In this document: piece after piece, positions 10,677 to 23,429 of the stretch | Layout of the letters: every line of letters begins with the position of its first letter | Position numbering within the stretch: the first letter of the stretch is position 1 | Made by a program: the position numbers and the translations under genes | Source of the DNA: Megalobrama amblycephala | Lineage: Eukaryota; Chordata; Actinopteri; Cypriniformes; Xenocyprididae | Assembly (NCBI RefSeq): GCF_018812025.1 | Contig: NC_063045.1 | Location: forward strand, 50,387,629 to 50,451,628 | Direction: 5' to 3' | Length of the DNA stretch: 64,000 nucleotides | The notes under the pieces: model-generated | Told to the model about the DNA's origin: nothing | The model's database searches: none | The model's input: only the letters and a program-made list of their open reading frames with translations

Positions 10677-12818
10677 GAATATACTGTATGGTGCAAGGGG
10701 TTGTTAGAAAGCTGCGATTGTGCCCTTGTGGCTCAAATTATTGGCTCAAAACCCTGAATGTAGAAATGTGGTCCATGAGCTGGCAGATTTTTCCAGGTAT
10801 TTCTGACCTCTTTAGGTGTCACCAGGAGATACTGGTATACAATTTCCAAAATTATCCTCCAAGCAGCTTCTTTGTTGTTCAGTGTAGTCCTACCCTTTGA
10901 TTTGACTAGAATTCAAATGTCTTTGATGTTTTCTTAATGTGTATCTGCTTGGCAACTGCACAAAAACATTAATGTGGTCTTAATCAGCAACCTCAAGCGT
11001 GGTTCCCAGAGAGATGATGTATTTCAAGTATTTCTGAGGACCTCAGAGGATCCAGATCCTGTCATCTCTGAATCATCAGTCAGGAGGGAAATTCCTTCAC
11101 ATAACTCAATTCGGATCCAAATGGATGAAGCCGTTTGGCAGAATCGCTCTTGCTTTCCGGGCGCTTCTGTGGCTTTGCATCATATGCGTTCGGTGGGGGC
11201 CGTGTCCCCTACACCGGCTGCTCACTGATTTGAAGTGATAGTTTTGTTTGTATTATGATTAATAATTTGTTTGGGGCTAAAAGCGAAGGGTGCATACTAA
11301 TTGTGTTTTGCTGATGTGGACAATTTTGCAATGACATAGACCATAAATCACAGTTCCCACAATATTTTGTTACTTCTAATTTGTATGACTTGTGTTCCTG
11401 TTAGAGCAGGATAAACTAGCTTAATCTAGTTTGCTGACAGATTTTTAAAAATATGCTTCTGGAGAATGCAAATAACAAATGTCTGAAATCTAAAACCATT
11501 TCTAACAGTGACAGGTGTTGTTTATGTATATTAGTATTGTACGAGAAGAATACTAATTCTACTAGAGCTTTTTAAAGTATGCCTTTTCATCTTTTATTCA
11601 TAACTTATATTATCAGTGAGGACGTGAAGATTAAATTAGCTTAATTTATTAGTGGTGTTTGTTAAGACAGCCTAGGATAAGAGATATGAACTAACCAACA
11701 AACCCTAAGGATAAATTTTTGGTACATAAGTTTTGCCTATGCATTTGTGATGGATTTATTATGGATTTATTCATTTAAAAATTAATAGACATTAAAAAAA
11801 TATTTAATTGTTTAACTATTTTAAAAACTATTTAACTTAATTCATGTTTAAATATATGGTTAAATGCTTTTCAGTGGTGTTTGCCCTGGCAAAACTCTAG
11901 TATCCAAAATAAAATTGCAAAGAAAAAAGCAAAACTATGAACGCATACAGATCTTGTACTGTGTTTTGGTCAAATTTATGATAATCAGTCTTAATGAACT
12001 GGTGTTTATATTTAATCAGTTCTTTTGCTGTTTACTTGGAAACAAAATGTTAGATTCTCAGAAAAGCTGTTTACATTGTGGCAAATCTGCATCCATTGTT
12101 TGTTCTTCTTTATTCCCTAGATATCCTTTGCAATGCATTTTGGGACGTGCACTTCAGTGAACCAGCAAATAATGAAACCCTCTCTACTTAACCTCCATCT
12201 TCTCTCTCACTGATAGTTGGCAATACAGGCACATCTCACATTGATCAGTGGTACATTTTCTGCCAGCTTTGTAACATTTGTTTTATTGATATACCAAGCA
12301 TTTGCCATTTTCCCTCGGGGGAAAACATTGAAGCTTTTTAATAACAAAAGTTCAGTGTTTACTATTGCGTCATCTTAAAAACTTCCCTAGAGGGGCCATC
12401 CTGCTCTTTAAAAGAGAAAGAAAATGAAGCAGAAAAGATTCGATTGCATCTGCTGGGTGTATTTGAGTTTACTGCTGTAAAAGGTGCAGAAGAGGCTGCT
12501 ATCATTGAGCTAAGAAGTGAAAAGGCCATCCAGTTCTCTCGCTGAGAGAGCATTTTTGAGGACGGCAGGGGGGCACACGTATCAATACACATCTTAACAT
12601 TTCTACTCAACAGCCAAATTGCTCTGTGAGTGTTCTCTGAATCTGTGAATCTGATGAAAGCCTATTGATTGTGTTGAGGGGTATCGGATATGTTCGAGGG
12701 TGATAATCGATCTGCGGTATATATAGATTGGCACCACAGAATGTTGAAGCCTGAGAGAAGCCCAACAAAGGTCATAAGGTATTTATGATTTTATTTCGGA
12801 GGTCATAGCCGTTGAACA

Positions 12819-13431
12819 TGGATGGATGGATGGATGAATCGATGGATGGATGGATGGATGGATGGATGGATGGATGGATGGATGGATGGATGGATGGATG
12901 GATGGATGGATGGATAGGTAGATCAATGGATGGATGGACCAATAGATAGTTAGTTCGATGAATGGATGGATGGATCAATCGATAGATGGATGAGTTGATG
13001 GATGGATGGGCCAATAAATAGTTAGATAGTTTGACGGACGGATGGATGGATGGATGGATGATGGATGGATGGAAGGAAGGATGGATGGATCGATGGATGC
13101 ATAGATATATAGATAGATGGATGGATAAATTGATGGATGGACGGACAGATGGATCAATAGATGGATAAATTGATGGACGGATTGATGGATGGATGGATGA
13201 ATGAATGGACGGATCAATGGATGGATGCACAGATCGATGGATGGATCAATCAATTGATGGATAGATCAACGGATGGATCAAACAATAGATAGACAGGTGG
13301 ATGGATGGATGGATGGATGGATGGATGGATGGATGGATGGATGGATGGATGGATCGACAGGAGGAAGTATGGATGGAGCGACGATTGGATGGATAGATGG
13401 CTGGGTAGAACTATAGATGAATGGATGGACC

Positions 13432-13482
<51 letters not shown>

Positions 13483-13961
13483 CAACGGATGGATGATGGA
13501 TGATGGATTGATAGATGGATAAATCAATAGATGGATGGATCGACGATTGGATGGATGGACAGATGGATCGCTAGATGGATGGATGGGCCAATAAATAGTT
13601 AGTTTGACGGACGGACGGATGGATCAATCGATTGAACGATGGATGGATGCATAGATAGATAGATGGATGGATGGATAAATTGATGGATGGACGGATAGAT
13701 GGATAAATTGATGGACGGACAAACGGACGGACGGACGGACGGATGGATGGATGGATGGATGCACGGATCGATGGATGGATAGATGGATGGATCAATCAAT
13801 TGATGGATGGATCGATGGATCGATAGATGGATAGATCAACGGATGGATCAATCAATAGATAGACAGATGGATGGATGGATGGATCGACAGGAGGAAGTAT
13901 GGATGGAGCGACGATTGGATGGATAGATGGCTGGGTAGAACTATAGATGAATGGATGGACC

Positions 13962-14024
<63 letters not shown>

Positions 14025-14854
14025 CAACGGATGGATGATGGATGATGGATTGATAGATGGATAAATCAATAGATGGATGGATCGACGATTGGATGGATGG
14101 ACAGATGGATCGCTAGATGGATGGATGGGCCAATAAATAGTTAGTTTGACGGACGGACGGATGGATCAATCGATTGATCGATGGATGGATGCATAGATAG
14201 ATAGATGGATGGATGGATAAATTGATGGATGGACGGATAGATGGATAAATTGATGGACGGACGGACAGACGGATGGATGGATGGATGGATGCACGGATCG
14301 ATGGATGGATAGATGGATGGATCGATGGATGGATCGACAGGAGGAAGTATGGATGGAGCGACGATTGGATGGATAGATGGCTGGGTAGAACTATAGATGA
14401 ATGGATGGACCGATAGATAGATAGATAGACGGATGGATGGATCGATGGATGCACGGATCGATGGATGGATAGATGGATGGATCAATCAATTGATGGATGG
14501 ATCGATAGATGGATAGATCAACGGATGGATCAATCAATAGATAGACAGATGGATGGATGGATGGATGGATGGATGGATCGACAGGAGGAAGTATGGATGG
14601 AGCGACGATTGGATGGATAGATGGCTGGGTAGAACTATAGATGAATGGATGGACCGATAGATAGATAGATAGACGGATGGATGGATCGATGGATCGATAG
14701 ATAGACAGGCAGATGGATGGATGATGGATTGATAGATGGATAAATCAATAGATGGATGGATCGATGATTGGATGGATGGACAGATTGATCACTAGATGTA
14801 TGGATCACTAGATGGATGGAACAATCAATAGATAGATAGATAGACAGATAGATG
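12819..14854. repeat. 2-kb GGAT tetranucleotide satellite with higher-order repeats
   Basis: GGAT units with GATA and GGAC variants fill about 2,036 bp. A block of about 85 bp containing CGACAGGAGGAAGTATGG and GGCTGGGTAGAACTATAG recurs at 13355, 13885, 14335 and 14579, spaced 530, 450 and 244 bp, so longer modules were duplicated inside the array. [12 protein letters not shown] frames on the minus strand are translations of the repeat. Confidence 0.95.
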
Positions 14855-16822
14855 GGGTTCATTTATTTGTGAATTAAACAGGAATCACTACTATTCAAAT
14901 ATATGAGGCTTGAACTCTGTGTGTACAGAACAAGATTAAGCCCTCAGAAGAAAAGTGACAACTATATTTAGCTGCAGTGTTGACGTGGCTGATGTGTGTG
15001 TCCAACAAATGACATGTAAGGGGATTAATGCTCTTTACAGAACTCGTTACACACACAGTTTGACTGACAAACCTAGAATTAGTTTCAAATTACCAACCCT
15101 CTTGAAATAGAAAGAAAATGTTAAAGAACAAAAATCCATTAAGTGGTTTCGTGCTTTGTCAAGTGCTGAAATATGCAGCTTTTAGCTTTCAGCTCAATTC
15201 TTCAAGGCTGAGGGTCATCATTACATAGTACTCTGCAATTCTTTTCCTTTATTGAGGTTGAATGTGAAAGGCAATGGTTATTTTGCCATCTGACAACAGC
15301 TTCGCATGCCAACCCATTAGAAATGACAGCTTATATTTCACGTGGATGAGGCTTATGACACATTTTCATATTCAGAGCGCTCTTACAGTGGAAGAATGTT
15401 TGGAGTGAGAAGGGAAGGAGAATAACACAGGATGACAGTGAATAAATGGTTGTGGGTAGAAATGTGTGTGAGGGGCTGCATATGAAATGCCAATCTGCCC
15501 CTCTCCTCCTTAGGTACTGTGAATTGAAAACGAGTGTAATCTATGTGGTTTGTTTTCCCATTTGGCTCTGAACTTGAAATGATAAACAGTGGCTGTTTGT
15601 AATCGGGGACTGAGAGGCAGACAGCAGCTCTATCAGTGTTTTGCAGCTGGTAGAGAGAGGGAGAAAGGGATGAAGGAGAGGAAGAGAGAGAAAGAGAAGT
15701 TTGGAGGATAGAAATGCGAGTGAAGAGAAAAGATTGAGAGAGTTTAATGAGGGTGGTTACAGCCGGCGGGGCGCTACACGCACTCAACCCACCTCTGAGC
15801 CAGCCGTTACTCAAAATAAATCTATATGCAGTGTCAAATACCTACTGATCAGCATATCATTAGTATCAGCATGAGTCCTCAGACTCCAGATCAGCTGTCA
15901 CAGATGCTTCTCTGAGTGACAAGCTGCAATTTATGTTTGTATAAGCTGCAATAATGAAAGGCTCAAGCATTTCTTTTAAGTTTAAAGTAAAGCCAATTAC
16001 TTGTCCACATTTTTTTTTTTTTCATAAATATTGGCTATTATTAACGTTACTATGAAACGATTGAAAGTATATTATTTCAGTCGTATCCTAATTTATTTCT
16101 ATCCTATTTTTCCCCCAATTTCTTCATTAAATGCACCACAGACTAAGATTAATAGAATCAGACCCACCTTTGTCGTTGTCATGACAGTCAGCATGTGCCC
16201 TGTCTTCTGTCAGCTGTGCAAGACAATTATCAATCAGCATATATGCCACTTCTGTGCCTCATTTAAAAAGTCTGTCAGCGCATCTTTTCTGTGCTGTATA
16301 TACAGTGTTAAGACATATATATTACCTAATTCTACTTTCTGTAGAAGCATGCTGAATTCTGAAGTTTTCACTGAATTCTGTGGTTGAGAAAAATGGAATA
16401 GAGTGCCATCTAGTGGTAAAAATGGACTGGTGTACATTACTTTTTTTCCCCATGTTCACGTCTTGGCTTTATTACAAAGTGCAAAGAGAAGAGGAACCAT
16501 TCTTTGCTTGAGGACTTTGCGGGTCATCTTTTTTTTGGATCATAGTGGCACTCATTCATGAACAATGGGTGGCATTATTATATCTAATGGGTACTTCTAA
16601 ACATGTGAGCTCCATTTCTGTAACATCAGACCAATCATAAGATCAAAATGTGAGATGAACTTTGTATCCACTTTTATAGACTAAAGGTGAATTTATTGGG
16701 CAGCATTTGTTCTAGTCATCTTAATAGCCACTAAAACCGCAACTAGCAATTGCTATTTCCTCTGAAAGCATTTAGTATAAAAGATATGTATTTTAATGCA
16801 TGGATAAAGTTGTGGATAAATA

Positions 16823-16825
<3 letters not shown>

Positions 16826-16900
<75 letters not shown>
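16826..16900. repeat. (AT)n followed by poly-T
   Basis: About 20 AT units run directly into a 33-base T run. Confidence 0.95.
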
Positions 16901-16903
<3 letters not shown>

Positions 16904-16919
16904 CAGTATATGGACAAAA

Positions 16920-17300
16920 ATTTGTTACCAGAAAAGTAATTTGGTTTAACCAAAATTTCGGTTTTATCGAATGACACTTTTGGTTATACCGTATGACGAT
17001 ATTTTCAAACAATTTTAACAGGCTGATAGCTAGCTAGCAAAAGGACAATTAAATATTTTATATTTAGTACAAGTTTTTAAAATATTACAACATTTTCCAT
17101 GTTTATAGCGGTTGTACCGAATGACCTGATGCATATGAGCAAGTGAAAAAATGAATTTTTCAAATAGTTAAAAGAGAGTAAGTTACATTACTTCCTTTGC
17201 AAGTGTCTGAATGATGTCACATCCTGTCACATGATATTGACCGCATGACTTGATCCAAAATGGTATTGGTTATTCCAAATGACATCAATGAAATTAATTT
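16920..17300. repeat. repeat with recurring GGTTnTACCGAATGAC motif
   Basis: Related motifs occur four times: GGTTTTATCGAATGAC, GGTTATACCGTATGAC, GGTTGTACCGAATGAC and GGTTATTCCAAATGAC. They probably mark a dispersed repeat of unknown class. Confidence 0.45.
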
Positions 17301-18343
17301 TTCCGAACATTCTTTCTCATAACAAAGCAACAACTTCTACACATAATTTTAATACCATTTTGCATGTTAGTATATGATGTTATAAAATCATGCCAGAATA
17401 ATTTATATATAGCAAAATATGGATTCTATATATATATATATATATACCATTGGCCAAGTAGTCGTAACTGATTTGCTGGCACAATCAGCATTACCACTTA
17501 CTTATTACATGTTTGTTTGATCAACTGTTGATGCAACCGGTTGGCAGAGCCTTCTGCTTGGTTTTAATGCTGTTGTTTATGTGGTCTGCTACAGTTTTCT
17601 TCTTCATACTGCAGCCAGTCAGAAAAAAATCTCATAAATATAATGATTAATGCCCAAAAAGTGTGTTTTCACATTTCATGGGATACATTTTGGCTTAGTT
17701 TGTGTTTATGGCCCAAAGAGCATCATCACTCTGAGGCGAGCCAAACAGACGCACTGGGAGAGATAAAGTGAAGGAGAGAGAGAGGAAGGGCCTGCCTCCT
17801 CCTCACAACTAGGTCAGATTAGCCTTCTGTTCTAAAATAGCTCCATCTCGGGTGTCGTCTCTTTGCATTATCATCTGTAAACTCAGGAGATTGTGTATCT
17901 CCACATTTCAAGTGTATCTGACAGAAGAGTCACAGCTCAAGATATTTCTTGGTTTGATTGGTCACACTTGACAGGATGATGCCCCAACTGTCAGGATCCT
18001 ATGACTAACCAAACGGGCACAAGCTAAGTGGATCAGACTTTCTGGGAACATTTTAGCACAACCTGTAATGCATTTCAGCACAGCTTGGGATTCACAATCT
18101 GATTTACACTTGGATTTTTTTTTTTTTTTTTTTATTAAATAATTTAAATAATAAAGAAATGTTGTGACATAAAATAAGATTTTTTTATATTTATATTTAT
18201 ATATTATAGGAATTTTATATTATGTGCCATTCAACTTTAATGTTATACTGATATATATTTTTATATTATTTTTAATTTTTTTTAATTATTTTATTTTAAA
18301 AAATGTTTATCATGTTTTATATATTATGTATTTATTATATTTT

Positions 18344-18345
<2 letters not shown>

Positions 18346-18440
<95 letters not shown>

Positions 18441-18445
18441 TTTAT

Positions 18446-18485
<40 letters not shown>

Positions 18486-18487
18486 AT
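18346..18487. repeat. (AT)n microsatellite cluster
   Basis: Long TA runs interrupted by TGTA and TTTATTATTTTA. Ends in a short TG run. Tyr/Ile-rich frames are artefacts. Confidence 0.95.
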
Positions 18488-18639
18488 TTATTATTATATT
18501 TTTATTATGTTATATGTACACACATTGTTAGAAAAGGGCACAGTATATCAATGCCATTTGTTTTAATCACAACACAATTAGGAACATACTATCACAGTAT
18601 ATACAGTATGAAGTGACTGTGAGAGAGATATTAGGTGTG

Positions 18640-18866
18640 TTTGTGTGTGTGTGTTCCTGGTATTCCCTACATTATGAGGACCAAATGTCCCCTCAAGTAT
18701 ATTAATACCATTAATTTTTTGGTCCCCATGAGGAAAATAGCTTATAAATCGTATGAAATTGTGTTTTTTGTAAATGAAAAATGTGTGGGTTAGGGGCTAG
18801 GATATACAGTTTGTACAGTATAAAAATCATTAGGTCTATGGAAAGTCCCCAAAATGATAGAAATAC

Positions 18867-18901
<35 letters not shown>
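18640..18901 (+). repeat. GT-flanked dispersed repeat (TTCCTGGTA...GGTCCCCATGAGG)
   Basis: GTGTGTTCCTGGTATTCCC, then TGTCCCCTCAAG, TTTTGGTCCCCATGAGGA and GGTTAGGG, closed by a second GT array at 18869-18901. A diverged copy lies at 50655-50880. Confidence 0.6.
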
Positions 18902-18904
<3 letters not shown>

Positions 18905-19108
18905 CTGTGCGTCTTCTTCGTTTCTAGGAAACCGGGCGGAAATGGGACAAATAGCACATAAGTGGAGCAGTCCCCAATAGGTGTCAGCTTTTGTGCTCGA
19001 CTACGTTGTAGACCGTTTGGACTGACCCAAGTGTGTGGATGCGTGTGTTCGTGTACACTTAGTTTGCATGTGTATATTTACAAAGTAGCAGAGCGTGTGT
19101 CAGCGGAG

Positions 19109-19161
19109 ATGCTGAGCCCTACGGACTCTGATCTGATGTACTACCTGAACTGTGTGTACAG
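19109..19161 (+). CDS. dlg2: candidate alternative N-terminus reading directly into PDZ3
   Basis: An open frame runs without a stop from 18962 through the PDZ3 acceptor into the PDZ3 exon. An ATG at 19109, with a purine at -3, gives [17 protein letters not shown] followed by REPRK of PDZ3. A TATA-like TATATTTA lies near 19072, about 37 bp upstream of the ATG. If transcription starts here, the product would be a short PSD-93 with only PDZ3, SH3 and GK and a new N-terminus containing a Cys. This is inference from an open frame. Some in-frame extension is expected by chance, and transcript or conservation data would decide it. Confidence 0.35.
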
Positions 19162-19318
19162 GGAGCCCAGGAAGATCGTTCTGCACAAGGGCTCGACCGG
19201 GCTGGGCTTCAACATCGTTGGAGGAGAAGATGGAGAAGGCATTTTCGTCTCCTTCATACTTGCAGGAGGGCCAGCAGACCTCAGTGGAGAGCTGCGGAGA
19301 GGAGACCAGATCCTATCC
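19162..19318 (+). CDS. dlg2: dlg2 exon: PDZ3 N-terminal two-thirds
   Basis: This is a 157-nt exon. G19162 completes an Arg codon with the AG from the linker exon, followed by [40 protein letters not shown] and [12 protein letters not shown], then the donor GTAAGT. GLGF is the carboxylate-binding loop that grips the C-terminus of partners such as channels, receptors and neuroligin-type proteins. The direct EPRK junction resembles DLG3. Mammalian DLG2 also has a short exon (SQHSTATRQPSM..., recall) before it that I could not find here. The frame stays open upstream through the acceptor as far as 18962, which could mean an alternative start (see 19109-19161). Confidence 0.97.
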
Positions 19319-22300
19319 GTAAGTGGACGCCCGAAAAAATACAAACATATAGTAGGGTTTATCATATATATGAGGGCAAAACTGCAAATATGATCACACT
19401 GATCATCACAAGGTACATTGTTCTTCCTGTTTGTTTCTAAACATGAGATAATCAGTCATTTATTGGGTTTAACATTTATTAATGTTAAAATATCTGCCTC
19501 AAAGGTCATGAATAGATGTCATAGTTTGCTTTTCTATGTTAAAAACAAGGCTGTAACTAATATATGAAAATTTAGGAGGACACATCCCCATTAATATTCA
19601 AATGAATAGTTTATAAATCTATTTTTAAACGACCTTGTTTCTTTAACTTTTACATTAGGGTCTCCTAGTCATGCGTATCATTGGATAAAGAGGCCTAAAT
19701 GTTTTATCGTGTAATATTTTCTTAATTTAAAAAAAAAAAAAAAAAATACTGATTATTTTTTTATTTGAACTAACATTGTGTATGCTATGTTTTTAGGTAG
19801 TAGTTTAAATTGGTAAATAAATTTCCCACGGAGTAGTGCATAACCTGTGCTGAACAGAAGATGGCGCCATCACATCGTTCTGTGAACCCTACAAAACCTT
19901 TTTGTTGTTTGTTACATTTTTTGTCTAGTCACTACTCAAAACTCCACTAGTACCAGGTTTCCTTTTTCTCATAATTTCAGCACTGCATTTTTGGCACTGA
20001 TACAGTGCCGTAACTTTTTTGTGCGGTGAGCGCAATTACAGCTCTCATTGAGAAAATTCAGATCAGCGATCCACTCGAGAAGCTCTCCAAGCTGATTTCC
20101 TGTCACTGATCTCATCATTTATGTTTATCAGAGCTTCATCAGAACTCGCCGGTGGTAATCAGACCCCTCCATCCAGATCTCCGCCGCAATTACTGTCGGT
20201 GCCACTTGAGCTGAGAGCAATCACGGTCTGCCTCCTTAGGACACTGATTAGAAGGCGCGAAAGAACAAGGGAGAAGAGAGAAATAGAGAGTGAAGGAAGA
20301 GATAATGGAGTGCTGGCCTGATTTGGAGTCTAAGAATAGCTGTGGTGTACCTTCTGAGTTCACACTGTTAAATGAGCATTAGGACATGCTGCAGGCACAC
20401 CGAGACTTCCATACACACGCCACATCTCACACGCACACACACACCTCGTCTGCCCCTCCCAGTGCACTGTGCGCTCATGTTAGTTCGGTTTGTAGTCCTA
20501 AACCTGGTGTCCCAGAGACCGGCCCCCCATGGACCCCAAAGAAATTCCTTTGCCTGAACCTAACTATAAATGATAGAAAATGTAGTGTTATTTCTGAAAA
20601 TATGTGACTGTATTTTAATTTAATTAACTAATTAAGAAAAGCGAGTGATTAGCTAAAACAAGACCTCAATTTTTTTTTGTTTGTTTGTTTCAGGCAGTGA
20701 GAAAGGGTTATAAGATCTTTCATGACACTGAAAGAGAGTCAGCATTTCATATTTTCAGAATAGTGATTTTTCAATTATGAGATGCAGAAGTTCTTAGCTT
20801 AACAAGACTTTCCCAATGTTTTAAAACATATATTACATAGTCATACACAACCGTACAAAAAATAATAATAATAATAGTAATTTATAAGACATTTATAATG
20901 CCATAAAAGATTTGTTTCAAGTAAATAATGGATTTTTTTTTTTTTTTTTTTTTTTACTTTCTATTAATCAAGAATCCTGAATAAAATATATTACAGTTTA
21001 CACAAAAATATTAAGCACTGTTTTCAACATTGATATTAAGAAGAAATTTAGCACCAGATCAGCATATTACAGATATTATTGGTTTTAAATGGAACATATT
21101 AGAATGATTTCCGAAGGATCATGTGACACTGAAGACTGGAGTAATGGCTGTTGAAAATTCACCTTTGTCATCAGAAATAAATTTTATTTTAAAATATATT
21201 AAAATAGAAGACATTTATTTTAAGTTTTTTTTATATTTTTTAATAAATAAATGCTGCCTTGTTGTCATTTATTAAATCTCACCAATTCCATACTTTTGAA
21301 TCGTAGTGTACTGTACCTCAAACTTTAACTTTGGAACCATTTAGTGCTTTAAAAATATATGTTGCTAACAAGTTGCTACATAAGGACTACAACAGTTGTC
21401 AGCCATGATTAATTTATTCCACAACTACTAGTGTCCAGTTATGGTGGTATACCGAGATAAAACAAATAGTATTTGCTTGGTCATGTGATCTTAATGTGTC
21501 GACATAGGCTTAATTTGCAGGTGGGGCATGCGGAGACTATTCGTTCCAGTGAAATCACAAAGCAAAATACACATAAACGTGTCCCTGCTCTTGATATACT
21601 GTAGAATCACTGATGAACATCTTTGGTTTTAATAAGAAAAAAAAAATATACGAGGGGGAATTAGAACCCAGAACCTCTGGCACGCTGAACAAATGATCAT
21701 ATTAAACATGAGGTCTGTCAATAAATTTAGTGCATTTATTATTGTGATAATACAATTACAATACACCCCCCCACCACACACATTCATGTCCCACCCACTT
21801 TTTAAAACAAAGTTACGCCACTGCGTGTCGACCCCCACAAAACAGCCTTCATGTGAGTGTACATACTGTAATTTAATACATATTTTTCACAGTTACTATT
21901 GGTTTATGTGCAAACTTTTTAATGAGGAAAAATGAGTGCATCTTTAATAGCAGTTTGGCTGCAACACCTGCTCCAGGTTTCTGTGCCAGGAGTGTACAGC
22001 GGTTTTCTTACCCTCAGCCGGTCCCAACCTGCTTGAACTTGGACTTTCAATAGCTCAATTTGGGTCATAAACAGAGCTGATGATACACACAGCTTTGCCA
22101 AACTCATATTTTGGAGGAACACTGATTACTTTGTGGTCCAGTTGTTGCAGACTCTTGCTTACAGGGTACTGCCACCCACTGATCCTCTACTGTAGGCCTT
22201 TCCTGAACTTAAGAACTGTGCATCTGGATCACAGCAGGCGTTTCTAGTGCCAGATCACTCCAGCCTGCTCTGCAGCAAGATGCCACATTTTCTGAGAGTC

Positions 22301-22577
22301 AGGCAATTTAAATATGATTTCAGCAGAGAGCTTTAATAAAACTGACAGTATTGCTTTCCATTTAATGCTTACAATTTGAGACATTAATATAGGTCAGGTG
22401 ATAAATTAGCTTTCATTTAATGCTTTATGTACACTTATAATGTATTGGTAGGGATAATAAATGGTCATTCTAGTACTGTTGATCATTTAATTAATGTTTC
22501 AGGTGAGTGTTATTTATGAAACATCATTCACAGTTAGATCCTAATGAGGTAACAACCTTTGTTGCGATTGATTTCAG
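19319..22577 (+). other. dlg2 intron within PDZ3
   Basis: Intron of 3.3 kb splitting PDZ3 after QILS. It carries one palindromic MITE copy at 20885-21310. The block 20030-20560 is unusually GC-balanced and complex and contains stretches that may be conserved non-coding DNA. The remainder is unique AT-rich sequence with no recognised gene. Confidence 0.85.
20885..21310 (-). mobile_element. palindromic MITE, ACACTACC-TTCAAAAG family
   Basis: Reverse-oriented landmarks GCACCAGATCAGCATATTA and GATCATGTGACACTGAAGAC, ending TACTTTTGAATCGTAGTGTA. Includes a T run at 20933-20955. Confidence 0.7.
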
Positions 22578-22680
22578 GTTAATGGAATCGATCTGCGAGG
22601 TGCCACTCATGAACAGGCTGCAGCTGCACTGAAAGGAGCGGGGCAGACGGTAACCATCATCGCCCAATACCGACCCGAGG
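22578..22680 (+). CDS. dlg2: dlg2 exon: PDZ3 C-terminal third
   Basis: This is a 103-nt exon, acceptor TTTCAG and strong donor GTAAGT. It encodes [34 protein letters not shown] plus G. It completes PDZ3. The His in [11 protein letters not shown] is the first residue of the alpha-B helix, which selects Ser/Thr at position -2 of ligands (class I PDZ). The exon is entered at a codon boundary and leaves one base (G) that pairs with AA at 40759 to give Glu. Identity to mammalian PSD-93 is near complete. Confidence 0.97.
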
Positions 22681-23199
22681 GTAAGTGTCCGTCAGCTCCT
22701 CCTGACCAAACAACGTTTCTGAAGGTCACATGATTCTTACTCATGGAGCCACTCAGAGTGCAGAGGTCACCTTTAGCTGCAGGCAGGACAGAAACACAAC
22801 TCACCCAGACGTTTTTGGGCCAAACTCAAGCCGGTGCGCTCATTATTTCTTCTGACTGTTACAGAATAGCGCATGTACCCTCAGAGTGTTGAGGTGCCAT
22901 GTTTGATAAGTGTCAATTAGGGGGTTTGGCTGCTCTGGACTCCAGTGACCCATTCGGATGGGGTTGGATGCATTACCATAGTATCAGATCCGAGAATGTT
23001 TTCATTGGCTTATCTTACTTAAAGGTGAAGTGTGTTGTTTTTTTCAATGTGACAATTCTTTCTTCAATACTAGTTTAATGTGCATAGATAACTACGAAGA
23101 TAAACCCTTTACAAATTAAAAATTTTTTTCACTGTTTCCACAGAAATATAAAGCAACACAACTGATTTCAGATGTGATAATACGTTTTTCTTTGTTTGT

Positions 23200-23368
23200 T
23201 TGTTTTTGAGCACCAAATCAGCATATTGGATGATTTATAAAGGACCATGTAACACTGAAATTCAAATTAAATTAAATTAAATTACAGTTATTAAATTGTG
23301 ATACAATTTCACAATAATACTGTTTTACTGTATTTTTGATAAAAGCAGCCTTGGTGAGCATAACAGAC
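23200..23368 (-). mobile_element. fragment of the ACACTACC-TTCAAAAG MITE
   Basis: GAGCACCAAATCAGCATATT and GCAGCCTTGGTGAGCATAA are family landmarks. Both termini are lost. Confidence 0.6.
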
Positions 23369-23429
23369 TGTGGTGGTGTACTGTACTCATGGCATCAACC
23401 AGCAGAGGCCAACTGAAACAAAGCCAGGG

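Larger units (their letters stand above)
7707..19161 (+). other. dlg2 intron before PDZ3
   Basis: Intron of 11.5 kb. It contains a MITE copy at 7970, a high-complexity unique block near 8600-9400, a hAT-like element at 9550-10676, the GGAT satellite at 12819-14854, two AT microsatellites and GT-associated repeats near 18640-18901. The unique stretches 10690-12810 and 14860-16820 have short open frames but no coding signature or paired splice sites that I can defend. Confidence 0.85.

Noticed and set aside
10974..11228. 84-codon frame of high complexity considered as a missing linker exon
   Set aside because: No pyrimidine-rich acceptor or donor at suitable phase, and no similarity to PSD-93.
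12772..14862. Minus-strand [12 protein letters not shown] open frames up to 152 codons
   Set aside because: They are translations of the GGAT satellite. Period-4 repeats give open frames in several phases.
15383..15814. 143-codon minus-strand frame
   Set aside because: It comes from a purine-rich GAGAGA tract, Ser/Leu-rich with no known protein resemblance.
18224..18616. Tyr/Ile-rich open frame of 130 codons
   Set aside because: It is a translation of an AT microsatellite.
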